Positions 1 through 12,779 of a stretch of 64,000 bases of DNA are shown here, piece by piece (within the stretch, counting starts at the first letter, position 1; each line of letters starts with the position of its first letter). The notes under the pieces were generated by a model. It was not told the origin of the DNA and did not search any database. It saw only the letters and a program-made list of their open reading frames with translations. The DNA is taken from the NCBI GenBank assembly GCA_000697475.1, contig JNEU01000511.1:1-64000 (forward strand). Direction: 5' to 3'. The position numbers and the translations under genes were made by a program. The stretch is from Lichtheimia corymbifera B2541 (Eukaryota; Mucoromycota; Mucoromycetes; Mucorales; Lichtheimiaceae).

Positions 1-366
1 ACGGCTGAGGATGATGATGATGATGGATTGGATGAATTGGATGGCATGGAAACGAGGGCTTATATCTTTGACAAGAGAGGATTTATCACCATGGATGATA
101 CTGCAACATTCAAGTCAATGCATGCAACAGCTGCTTTTACAATCATGGATGAAGATGCTATGACGGCAGCAACCAAGAATACAATGACACAACGGCACCT
201 GCTGATTCTTTGTGATGCACTGGTTGGCATCTGGAAGGAAAGGAAGGATAGAAATTTGAAGGCCGGAAGGGGAGATTGGATTATACCCACATCATTGTAT
301 CGAGACGCTCTTGTTCCTTCTGTCATATTACATTCATTAAAGCTTCATTGTTCATATGTTCATTAG
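1..366 (+). CDS. ORF open at left edge, product unrecognised (5' partial)
   Basis: The frame is open from base 1 to a stop at 364-366. The first residues are an Asp run encoded by repeated GAT codons, followed by a mixed, soluble-looking stretch (TRAYIFDKRGFITMDD, then RHLLILCDALVGIWKERKDR). I recognise no domain. The last 25 or so residues (from about 295) look less protein-like and could be read-through of an intron. The ORF lies directly before the dispersed repeat copy at 394-1085, so it may be the end of a real gene starting outside the window or a decayed fragment. Low confidence in both coding status and end point. Confidence 0.3.
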   Translation, partial: TAEDDDDDGLDELDGMETRAYIFDKRGFITMDDTATFKSMHATAAFTIMDEDAMTAATKNTMTQRHLLILCDALVGIWKERKDRNLKAGRGDWIIPTSLYRDALVPSVILHSLKLHCSYVH

Positions 367-393
367 TCTATGGGTATGTACCAGGAAAGGCTT

Positions 394-1085
394 GATTGCC
401 GATATCAAATATGACCCGATCATCCTCACTGTTTACATCAAACACGCATACCAACACGAAGCGTAGGTTGACAACATGGCAAGTCACCTTTATGATAACG
501 GGAATGTGCATTAGGCGGACAAGTGATTAGCTTCCTTGATAGATCTAGTATCATCTGCCCTAATTTGGCCGATGTACATGCATAGACAACATGGCGCCCC
601 ATCACTTTATCAGCTCTTGTATCAATTTATCAATGCATCATCCCCAACAAACAGAAATACCCACGCCCACAATGCATCATAATAAAAGGATGTTGTCGCC
701 GTTTCATCATAATCCCACACCTCTCTTTCGTTTGTCTGTCTTTTTTGCTTGCTTACAAGGTCAAATTTCCAAGGTCTGTGTGTATTACGTCTTTCGACCT
801 GTGAATAAGTGCTGACCTTCGTGGACATTCATATGTAGTGTTTCTTTGTTTTCCTACTCTCATTGTTGTCGTCGCCGTCCTCATTGTGATATTGGATTTT
901 TATAAAAAGGTAAACCTCGATCATGCCGCTTGATGAGTCACTGCTCATACACGGCACCTTTTGCTTTCAATATAGTTATCTCTCCGTGAAGCATCTGCGA
1001 AAGTTGGTTTAGGTACCATGCTCTACGTCTGGTTCTGAAGTTGTCATGGCGCATTTAACATTGGTGCAAATAGCAAAAGTCCTCA
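394..1085 (+). repeat. Diverged dispersed repeat, copy 1
   Basis: This stretch aligns co-linearly with 44477-45025 over its whole length, about three quarters identical by eye. Shared blocks include GCGCCCCATCACTTTATCAG, AAGGTCTGTGTGTAT, TTGATGAGTCACT and TGGTGCAAATAGCAA. Copy 1 carries about 85 extra bases near 500-590 that copy 2 lacks. Neither copy has a conserved reading frame, and I see no terminal inverted repeats or target-site duplications. Both copies keep TGAG..CTCA around 934-945, a short imperfect palindrome containing an AP-1-like TGAGTCA. It could be an old non-coding element or the duplicated 5' flank of a gene family; each copy is followed by a decayed gene. Confidence 0.75.
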
Positions 1086-1179
1086 ACCTCTGACTCTGAT
1101 GGGGGTGATTTAACGGCTTCCTGACTCAACCACCAGGCACGTACAGAATCATATACGTGAGAAATATGACACAGAATCA

Positions 1180-1798
1180 GGAGCGAGCCAGTCCGGACGG
1201 AGAGTCGACTTGCTCGTTGCGCAAACGAAAGACTCTTCTCGTGATTTGTCGGCATTCAAGTGGAATAAGCAAAACATCAGTGCCAAACAAACCATCTTAC
1301 AGCAAAGCAAAAACATTCGATCCAACAAATGCAACCTAGCGAGGACAATGGGAATGAACCCACTTGAAACTGATAGGCAAGAATGTTATACGATTGGGAT
1401 GGACTGGAGAGGTATGCTTTATCATTGTCATGTTTTGAAGAAACTAACTTGGAAATGTGTAGGTTTTTCTGGTGTGATGTATACGGTCCACAAGATGGGA
1501 ACTATTTACGTTAGCAAGTCCTTGGGAGATCTGCGGATTCCCAACCCATTTGCGATTCATCCCGCAATTTATTGATTCGTTGGCACTGCTCTTGCACCTG
1601 AAGGTATTTTTTTATTCTTGATGTAAGCATTCGTCGTTAAGCTTATATTGCCTTTAGACTGCTTTGAGCGATCTTTCTGATATTGTGGATGTGGCCAAGG
1701 CAAATAATCATCGATGCGACACGCCCCCCATTTTGAAACGGGAACGGAGTGATTCAGACTTCATCTTCCAATCTCCCAAACGCAGATCACCCGTTTGA
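1180..1798 (+). pseudogene. Decayed gene of a lineage-type hypothetical family (C-terminal part)
   Basis: A protein-like frame begins near 1180 (VAQTKDSSRDLSAFKWNK, QQSKNIRSNKCNLA, then IGMDWRG). A good 51-base intron (1412-1462) joins MDWRG to FSGVMYTVHKMGTIYVSKSL. The frame then meets a stop at 1573-1575, but a shifted frame continues with QFIDSLALLLHLK to 1603, an intron (1604-1657) and a last exon ending at 1798 with a basic tail (KRERSDSDFIFQSPKRRSPV). One indel between about 1530 and 1575 would explain this, hence pseudogene. The pattern 'KNIR..N..L ... GMDW.G..G.MY.V ... YV...LG.L.IP' resembles expanded hypothetical proteins I recall from Mucoromycota genomes; that resemblance is from memory. 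Confidence 0.5.
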
Positions 1799-3299
1799 CG
1801 AGTCCGAGCCTCACATGATCCATCAAACATTCCTTCATGCGTTCGGTTTTCATTTCTACAAGAACTATCATATCTGTGTGTAACGTAAAGAACGGCATCT
1901 GCATGAATTAAAGACACTTGACAAACGTCCACCACCCTACCTTTTTCCGGAGTCCTTTTGTTGTTACCCGACCCCTCATGCATTGCTACCAACACTACCA
2001 ATGAACAACACTCGACCACGACACGATCACCGCAACAATATTACTTCAGCTTATTGAGCGTGTCAGACTGCCCCTTATTTCTTCATCCAACACTCTTTGC
2101 AAACCATCTTACCAAGTTTCAAGCTATAAACATGGAACCCCAACGAACTGCATACTAAACCAAAATAACGACGCAAGTACAATACTCGAATACCAGCACA
2201 TGCGGGATTGTTTTCTCTTGACACGTAAATAGCCTCCAATAGCATATACACTATAATATGTCAGTAAAGACCTTCATAGACAGTCGTCTACCTTTTGTCA
2301 TCCTTGTTAAAAGCGTGTGTATTACTTGGGATAACAGCAACAGGCTGTGCTACGTGGCATCATCACACAGAGCCAAAAGGCGCCTCGTGTAAGCAAGTGG
2401 TACATATCGATGGGAGATCATCATTGAGCTACATGAAAGTGGGAAGAGAGCAAAGTTCCAGATCGTTGATATGTTGTGCAAGACCACACATAAAGATTAG
2501 AGTTTCGATCATTTAAGTTTGCGTCACCGTAGCCTCGTGTTTTCCTGCAGAGTGAATAATGATATCATTCTAGGAGACACCACGTTGTCGATTCTTTATC
2601 CAGCGAAAGATTGTCCTTGTTATCTCTGCACTTTGATGTCATTGACTAATGACACTTTGACAATCCAGGTGCTCCTTCCTCCTTTTATTTTCACTGCTGT
2701 CAAGTTGGCTTCTCACACTACCAATCGCACAATGAAAAAGCTCAAAACTCAGCAAGGCAACGATCAATCAACCAAAACATCGGAATACACGGCCGCCGCT
2801 ACTTGTCTGGGAATCGTGATTATCTATGCATATCCCAACCTGTGAATCGCTCACTAATTCAAACATCTGACACATGTGGGAAAAAGGATAAACGATCATG
2901 CATGTACATACACACGCACGCATATGCACGCAGATTCACTCTTTGATAACAATGACTATGAAAAATGAATGTTGACGTTGTCTGTTGGTTGTCTAAAAAA
3001 TCAATGATCGATATATCCGGGGCCGATGTTAATTTACCATCACTAGTGTCATTCTGGAATAATCCCCGCAACCATGTCCGCTAATGTTTGTGTGGGAGGA
3101 GTCTTCTCAGCGTGGAAATTTCGCTTATGAAAGCAAAGGGGAGCATGGAACGATTGCTAGGGGTAATTGAGCGGGGACAAGAAGAACGATGAATGAAACG
3201 GCAATCTATAAAATGATCCACATTTCCCCGCTACAAAGTTTCATTGTTCATTTTTTTCCCTTCCCCTTTTACTTTTCTTTCTTTTCAGTATACAGCAAC
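1799..3299. other. Gene-free stretch, upstream region of the cyclase-like gene
   Basis: About 1.5 kb with only short unconvincing ORFs on either strand. Its right end is the promoter of the next gene. I see no RNA gene or repeat in it. Confidence 0.5.
3207..3213 (+). promoter_or_regulatory. TATA-like box before the cyclase-like gene
   Basis: TATAAAA lies 87 bases before the chosen ATG at 3300 and is followed by a pyrimidine-rich tract, the usual arrangement of a fungal core promoter. Position and sequence only; transcription start is not known. Confidence 0.35.
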
Positions 3300-4396
3300 A
3301 TGAGCAAATCGTCACTTCCTACCTATGATCAATTACCCATTGATCCAAAGTATCCTGCAAAGACAGCTTGGGGCCTGTGGGGCACTGGTGATAATCTTGG
3401 TACCTTGAACTTGTTGACAGCTGAGCGTGTTGCAGAGGTATATATAGACATAAAGGAGACAATCCATTTTTGCATGAATACTCATCAACCACTGGACTTG
3501 TATTATAGGCCAGTCAATGCATCAAAGAAGGCAAAGTCTTCCCACTCAACTGGGAATTGGAGAAACCTAGCCCCCCACTCTTTGGAAGAGCCGAAACCAA
3601 GCATACCATTTTGCCTCACACAGATGAACACACAGGTTACGACGACCGTTTAGATAATTTCAACCCTCAGGCGTCTTCACAATGGGATGGTCTTCGACAC
3701 GTTGCCCATTTTCCCACAAAATCGTTTTATAATGGCGTATCAAGAGAAGAACTAAAGGAAGGTGAAACTGAACGCTTGGGTATTCACCACATGGCTCGTC
3801 GTGGCATTGCAGGCCGCGCTGTATTATTGGATTACGCACGTTGGGCCAAGATTCATCGCCCTGCATATAATCCCTTGGAGCGTATCGAGATCCCGGTTGA
3901 GGAATTGCAGCAAGTCGCTGAAGCCCAAAAGGTCACATTCAAGGAAGGTGATATCTTAATGGTCAGAACCGGTTGGATGGAAGCATTTGAAAAAGTGGGC
4001 AGTGAAGGTCTTGCAAAGATGATGGATATCAAGCATCCTCATTGTGCAGGCGTCAAGCCAGGTGATGATACTTTCCGTTGGATTTGGAATAATCACTTTT
4101 CCGCTGTTGCCGCCGACAACTTCCCCTTTGAGGCGTTCCCTCCTACGGATTGGAATAATTCTTGCCGTAAGTGTTGCTTGAATTTTGATGCACCAGCCAT
4201 TGTTCTTAACAATGCAATATATATAGATTCCATGTTTTTGGGTGGTTGGGGTATGCCTATTGGAGAAATGTTTTACCTTGACAAGCTCGCTGAGGATTGT
4301 GCCCGAGATGGTGTCTACGAATTCTTCTTTACCAGTGCTCCACTCAACAAGTACCAGGGTGTTGCATCCCCTCCCAATGCCATCTGTATCAAATAA
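3300..4396 (+). CDS. Cyclase / kynurenine-formamidase-like metal-dependent hydrolase
   Basis: Three exons: 3300-3437, 3509-4166, 4227-4396, giving 321 residues. The splices restore one frame (..ERVAE|ASQCIKEGKVFPLNW and ..NNSCH|SMFLGGWGMPIGE). The family signature is SQWDGLRHVAH at residues 103-113: the Asp and His residues of this 'cyclase' fold bind the metal that activates water. Family members hydrolyse amides such as N-formylkynurenine or act on related small substrates; the true substrate cannot be read from sequence. Length fits the fungal branch, which is longer than the roughly 210-residue bacterial formamidases. The start is the first ATG after a CT-rich leader; an upstream in-frame ATG at 3189 is less likely. 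No targeting signal seen; probably cytosolic. Confidence 0.88.
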
Positions 4397-5203
4397 GCCC
4401 ATCCATCCATGGTTACTGCTTTCTCCTTTGTATATAGTATACAGCCTTAATCATATATCTGCATTCATTATTAAAGGATTGCAACACCTTTATCATGATC
4501 CCCATCCGATTCATTGATACATGTAGGCTCAATTATAGTGATACGCTGATGCATAAGTTATACCATAGCTTCAGTTGCATTTTCCTTTTTGGGTGCATAT
4601 GTAGCTTGGTTGCTTTGACACGTTTGGCTTTGGTTTATGATAGGCATTCCATAGTATATTTCCTCATGATGCATCCTGAAGAATCCTTGCATTTCCGAGA
4701 AACAGAAAATCGCCACAACAGCACACTCACATGATGTAGGCGACTATACAAGGTTGCATGAGTTCCATTACAACAAGCAAGAGCATGCATTGTTTCAAGC
4801 AAGAGCAGACTTTCCATGTATCTAACATCGTGGCGAATGCTTAAGTGAGACGCTCCATTATCGAGATCGAATAGATGATGAGACGCTGCTTCTAGCTTTT
4901 GCATTATACTACGTGAAACATGGCGAAATATAAGATCCCGGAAACCCGGGCATGTGGTCCCAAGCTAAAATAAGGTTTTTCTTGGCAATATGTGGCATCC
5001 AACAGCCTCTCTCCTTTCCCCTGCAACGCATAGGCGGAGATACCCAACATGCATGACCCCATCCATATACACAGATATCATCCTTGATCCACAAATATAA
5101 TACCAGGATCATTTACAAGAAGAATGATCATGTACAAAAGTGAGACAGCAGCACCTACAACGGTGAACGAAAGAAAAACTCCTATCCTTTTATACACGGG
5201 TTG
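4397..5203. other. Intergenic region between convergent genes
   Basis: About 800 bases between the stops of the cyclase-like gene (plus) and the bHLH gene (minus). It must hold both 3' UTRs. No convincing ORF, RNA gene or repeat. Confidence 0.5.
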
Positions 5204-5820
5204 TCAATCCTGTGATGGTGATGCATTATTTGACACGGACGATGAAGATGATGATGATGATAATGGTGGTGGGATCGACGTGTCGATGTTTTGCTGTTGT
5301 TGTAATTGGGCACGCATGATTTCATTTTCGCGCTGTATGGAATGTATGTAATCGATTGCTTGTCGAAGAACCTGTGCACGATGACATTTCTCGGTTTCGC
5401 ATGATGCATTTGAAGGAATCGCTTGGGCAAGTTCATTGATCAATCCATTCTAGTAGTGGTGTGCCATCCAAGTAAAAAATGGGTGAGGGGGGAGGAGGTG
5501 GTGGGTATAAGCAAATGAAGAGAGAACGCACACACACAAGGTCTGCATCAGCTTACATGCATGTCTCTCCTCCGCCGTTCTACAAGATTGTGGGTTTCTC
5601 GACGTTGTTTTATCCGATCCATGATGATATCCTTGTCAAGACACGACTTGTTTAAAATGTTGACTCCATTCACAACCAACTTTTTTTGCGCTTTTTCTTG
5701 GCTCAACTGCCGTGCCATGGTGTCAGGGCTGTAGATCTTTAGTCGGCGTTGGAGTGGGTATGTAGCACGTCGTTCCGATACCGTCATGCGTTGTTGTTTT
5801 TGTTGTTGCTGCTGATTCAT
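5204..5820 (-). CDS. Small basic helix-loop-helix transcription factor
   Basis: Two exons, 5557-5820 and 5204-5449, joined in phase 0, 169 residues. The start is an ATG followed by a Gln run. The basic region RRETHNLVERRRRD (about residues 73-86) has the His, Glu and Arg of E-box-binding bHLH proteins (H..VERRRR), so CANNTG, probably CACGTG-type, sites are expected. The splice lies inside helix 1 and continues LINELAQAIP; helix 2 follows as RAQVLRQAIDYIHSIQREN, leading into a short leucine/glutamine heptad stretch that could extend the dimer interface. The C-terminus is Ser-rich with an acidic-free low-complexity run. It resembles the MITF/Cbf1/Rtg3-type fungal bHLH group, but it is too short and diverged to assign an orthologue. 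Nuclear by inference. Confidence 0.85.
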
Positions 5821-6839
5821 GACGTTGTATGCAACAATGAGAAAAAAGATAGAGTGGTTGTGTAGAATAGAGGGTATTTCAAATAGGTGGGTGTGTGAGT
5901 GGATCTTTTATCGCCCCTGTTTAAATACGATGCCAACGGCAAAAAGCGCTCAAGCCCAATTAACCCCGCAGGGAAAATGCCTCACAGCCAGTCGCACAAT
6001 CCAATCTTTTTACTTGTGCCCCACATGATGGCTCGTCTCAATATCTTGGTAACGCTTCTTTTTTGCACTACAGGCTACAGTGGTTCGGGATTATGACGCA
6101 TTCTTCAGTTTAGATTACCTGAGACAATTCAGTACATGACATTTTCAATTTTGATCATCTTGCATATGGTGCCATAAATATAGCACAAAGACGATCACAC
6201 AGCATCCCCCACGTGTGATTAGTCTTGTTATTGAATTGACAATGAGACATCTTGTTGCCTAGGAGACGCTATGAATTGGATGATCATCTCCTTGAGGCTT
6301 TGCCTTATGTAGCTTCTTCTTTGCGATGGTGCAACACAAGGTGGTAGCAACCGATGGATTATTATTAATGACAGCAAGATGCTCCCACGTGTGGTGCCAG
6401 GATTGTGCATCTTGGCGTGGGGCAGCAGATATATGATTAATGAGTGATAAAGCCAAATGAGAGAAAAGGGATCGATGATGGGAACTGAAACATGGCTGAT
6501 CATGGTAATTTAGTCACCATTTTTTCCCGCGGTCAGGAGTCCAAGCGTTCCTTTTTCCTTAATGATATGGGATCCAAAAGATATGGCTATTGATCAGCAT
6601 TGCGTGCGATATCGAGATGAAAAAGATATGATATCGAAAAAGAGAAAAAGCAGCATGAATGGAAAAGGCCCTTGCCTCTTCTCTTTCCCGTGGGGATCAC
6701 ACGATTGCCTTTTGTGGATAAGTGTGGGAAGTGAATGCAGCGTGGGGGAAAGCTTGTTTGTGTATATTTTATTTTTTGCTCCATTTTTGACGCCGCCTGC
6801 CATGCTCACTCTTTCTTTCCTTCACTTTACTTTTTGACC
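5821..6839. other. Divergent promoter region (bHLH gene / PH-domain gene)
   Basis: About 1 kb between two divergent starts. It contains only short ORFs on both strands (for example minus 6228-6503) without domain or splice support. I see no distinct element beyond AT-rich and CT-rich leader sequence. Confidence 0.45.
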
Positions 6840-7505
6840 ATGAAGATCGATAGCGAGCAACGTATCAAGATGGCTCAGGCACGACGACGATTACCACCGT
6901 TACCTGAACACCAAGAGCGATCCAACATTGACTTTGAAGATCCTGCTTCTTATCGTCCACTCGCCATGGGTGCTCATGCTGCTCTCTTATGGCCACACGC
7001 TATCATGCAGGGGTGGATGACTAAACACATGCCACCCGCCTTTTCTTTCATGAAAACACGGCATCGTCGATACGTCTTGCTGCTTGATCGAATGCTTTAC
7101 ACATTCAAAACGGATAAATGTGACAATGACTTTCGAGAGTTTTTTGAGCTGTCTCCTCATACCAATGTCTTTGTCACTGATCAATTCCCATCCATTCTCT
7201 ATTGCATCGAAATACAGCGAAAGGAAGATGGCAGGACATGGTATCTCGAAGCCGACAACACAGATGATCTCAAGCTGTGGCTCGATAGATTAAAGAAAAC
7301 GATCCACTGGTTAAAACAAAAACAACCAGGCGTTATCACCTTACAACGTCTTATGGCCCACCATCATCCAAATTCACCATCATCACCTTCTTCATCATCT
7401 ACACATTCCTCTGCTGCAAGTCGTCGGCCATCACGATTACCAGATGTTCTTCCACCTCAGTTACCACCTCCCACTTCACGACCACCGCCACCTCCCATCA
7501 TGTAA
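6840..7505 (+). CDS. PH-domain protein
   Basis: Single exon, 221 residues from the ATG at 6840, which follows a CT-rich leader. A pleckstrin-homology fold covers about residues 56-158: it opens with GWMTKHMPP, runs through RHRRYVLLLDRMLYTFK and YCIEIQRKEDGRTWYLEAD, and closes with the C-terminal helix DDLKLWLDRLKKTI, whose invariant Trp is present. PH domains bind phosphoinositides or partner proteins at membranes. The tail (about 180-221) is Ser- and Pro-rich and ends in a PPPP run, a likely SH3 or profilin ligand. There is no catalytic domain, so it is best seen as a small membrane adaptor. An in-frame ATG upstream at 6735 is possible but the leader there is low in coding character. Confidence 0.85.
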   Translation: MKIDSEQRIKMAQARRRLPPLPEHQERSNIDFEDPASYRPLAMGAHAALLWPHAIMQGWMTKHMPPAFSFMKTRHRRYVLLLDRMLYTFKTDKCDNDFREFFELSPHTNVFVTDQFPSILYCIEIQRKEDGRTWYLEADNTDDLKLWLDRLKKTIHWLKQKQPGVITLQRLMAHHHPNSPSSPSSSSTHSSAASRRPSRLPDVLPPQLPPPTSRPPPPPIM

Positions 7506-8280
7506 AAAAACAAGAGCCAACAGCCATACATATATATTTACATTCATCCACTATCCTGCATTCGTTACATTATATATTTATATCCATACAACCCTTTATC
7601 GATGTTTCCTTCTTCATTCATTGTATACGCACAGTCCATTTACAACCAAAAATAACAGAGAAAATTGTTACACATGATTTGTCGCATCTTAATTGTAACA
7701 ATGTGTGCATGCTTGAGATTGCATGTGAAAATACGCCAACTACCCGACCATCATCTCATCAGGATTGGCATCTCCATGTTCCATAACAAGGCATGTGGAA
7801 GATGTTAAGACGCAGCCTTTTAGGTTTATGACCATTGATAAATTTACCTTTTGCAGTCAATAGCAGGATCCCACCAGATATCGTATCACGTCGTGGACGC
7901 ACATTAGTGTACCTGAAGTCATTGTTTCAAAAATGACAGATAGAGGCTGGTTTCACGTTTTCATGCGTTTTCCATTCCGAGATGGGGCGTTGTTTTGTGG
8001 CCATTTCACACGCAGAGGAGGTTTCATTATATCATTGCTTGTACCTGACAAGCTGTGGAACCATCCAGATCGATTGTTTTCATGTTCATTCATTCATGTA
8101 ACCTCCTCCTGGGTGCTTGTATACCTTTTGCATTACATGCCTAAGCCATCTGACCTGTGACAACCATGTATGCTGTGGTGGCAAACCTTAAAAATGGCCG
8201 GCTTTTGCTCCGATGGGACGCCCCACCATGCTTTATATAAGCCCAACAAGATTGCTTTACAGGTTCGCACGCATATACAA
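7506..8280. other. Intergenic region upstream of the oxidase gene
   Basis: About 775 bases holding the PH gene 3' UTR and the oxidase promoter. No convincing ORF or RNA gene. Confidence 0.45.
8234..8240 (+). promoter_or_regulatory. TATA-like box before the hydroxyacid oxidase gene
   Basis: TATATAA lies 41 bases before the ATG at 8281. This spacing leaves a short 5' UTR. Sequence and position only. Confidence 0.35.
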
Positions 8281-9687
8281 ATGACATTTATCCCTGCTTC
8301 ACTCGACGATTTTGAAGAACTTGCTCGCAAGAGCATGGCCCCTGGTTCTTTTGCTTATTATTCTACTGGATCTAGTTCAGAAAGCACACTGCGTCGTAAT
8401 CGAGAAGCCTTTGAAAAGTAAGGCGTCATCATCTTTTTTTTCCCCTTGTGCTCAAACTCAACGTCCTTTTTTTTTATTAGATTACTCATTCGTCCTAAAA
8501 TCCTCATTGATGTGGAAAATGTAAACACCTCGATCACTGTTCTTGGTCAGCCTATCAGCATGCCTATTTGTGTTGCTCCTACTGCATATCATGGCCTGGC
8601 GCATTATGATGGCGAGCTTGCCTCTGCTCGAGGTATATATTACACAATGAATGCGGTGGATACAAGATTGATAATAGTATTCTTTGTAGGGGCTGCAAGA
8701 ATGAACACCTTATACACGCTTTCCAGCAATAGTGGATATGGGATCGGTCAGGTAGCTGATGCAGCTCGCAAGGTGAATGAGAATGCATTGCAATGGTTCC
8801 AACTATATATGGAAAAAGATCGTGATTTAACGGAGAAGCTTGTGCGAAAATGCGAGCAAGCTGGCTACAAAGCATTGGTTGTTACCACCGATCGTCCACG
8901 GCTTGGCCCGCGTTTACGCACGGTGCGAAATGGATTCCGATTGCCACAATATGTCAAACGCGCCAATTATGAGAGCGAGAATGATGGTGCTGAAGATTAT
9001 ATGAGTGGGGAAATGTATCCTGGTATGACATGGGAGGATATCAAGTGGATAAAATCCATCACCAAGCTGCCCATTGTGATCAAAGGTATTTTCCGTGGCG
9101 AGGATGCCAAACTGGCAGTTCAATATGGTGTGGATGCAATTGTCGTCTCCAATCACGGTGGAAGACAGCTTGATAGTTCCCCTGCAACGGTAAAAGAAAA
9201 CAGCAATGATGCAGGTTGTTGGGGGGTGATATTGATCCATGTTGTATAATAGCTTGAAGTGCTCCCAGAAATCGTTCAAGCATGCCGCGGTAGCAAAGTT
9301 GAGGTGTATTTCGATGGTGGTATCCGCACAGGTACCGATGTATTCAAGGCATTAGCCATTGGTGCACGCGCTGTATTCATTGGTCGTCCTATTTTGTACG
9401 GCTTGGCTTATCAGGCAAGTGTCATTGTTTCACCATGGTTACGATCACGTACTCATATTATCATTATACAGGGAGAGAGTGGTGTTAGACAAGTGTTATC
9501 CATGATAAGCCATGATTTTCGATTGACCATGGGTCTTGCAGGTACGTGTGGATGTGTGATGGATCAAGCGTGTCTAATAATGCATTATATAATAAATGTA
9601 GGGTGCACTACGGTATCAGCTATTGACAAGAGCTTCCTTACGACAGAGGCCCAGTTAGATTTCACAAAGACATTAGCCAAATTGTAA
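8281..9687 (+). CDS. FMN-dependent 2-hydroxyacid oxidase (glycolate/lactate oxidase family), peroxisomal
   Basis: Six exons: 8281-8417, 8481-8632, 8690-9189, 9253-9414, 9472-9541, 9602-9687; 368 residues, the normal length of glycolate/lactate oxidases. No cytochrome b5 domain is present, so it is not cytochrome b2. Active-site segments visible: the N-terminal AYYSTG, the substrate-proton acceptor motif SNHGGRQLD (His252, Arg255) and the FMN-phosphate site DGGIRTGTD and GRP. The reaction oxidises an L-2-hydroxyacid to the 2-oxoacid with H2O2 as product. The protein ends in AKL, a standard PTS1, so it should be imported into peroxisomes, where catalase removes the peroxide. Intron 9415-9471 has a GC donor (CAG|GCAAGT); it is 57 bases without stops, but the family reads YQGESGV straight through. 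Substrate within the family is not assignable. Confidence 0.92.
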
Positions 9688-9917
9688 TATGTAGAAATCA
9701 TCATATGTGAAACAAGAAGAATGATTTTTGTTGCTGTGACAATCAAAGTGGTTGATCGTCAAAAAAGTAGTTCCCGCAGCTGCAGAATTAAATTAAAGGG
9801 CGGGTGGGTTGGCAAGCGCAGTTTGATTGCCCTTTCTTTCCTTGTCAACTGTATCACCTGGCTCTCTCTCTCTTTCTTTCTTTCTTTGTGTCTTTTAACA
9901 ACGAATCCAATACAACA

Positions 9918-12460
<2,543 letters not shown>

Positions 12461-12779
12461 TTGCCTCTTTTGCTTGCACACATACACATTGTCATCTCTT
12501 AGTACCTTTAGTTTATATATCTTCTTGTCCACACATCCACACACACCGGCATATATATAATGATTTTTCCTTTCGTCACTGTTATAAACAATCTTGTTGA
12601 TTTATTATTTTGTGGCATGGCAATATACACAGTTGGTTTCCAGAGGAACAAAAAGTCAGTGGGTTTCCAAGACGATTACGATTGGCGGAGGTTACTGAAT
12701 AGAAACCAAGCTGTCAAGATATTCCTTGTTCGCTCTTCCTTCCCTTTCAGTTTACACACCGTGCCACACTATTCGAACC
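12461..12779. other. Intergenic region, checkpoint kinase to SWT1-like gene
   Basis: About 320 bases between tandem genes, with the kinase 3' UTR and the next promoter; a CT-rich leader precedes 12780. Nothing else seen. Confidence 0.45.

Noticed and set aside
3956..4402. 148-codon minus-strand ORF inside the cyclase-like gene
   Set aside because: It lies fully antisense to exons 2-3 of a clear enzyme and has no domain; a shadow frame.
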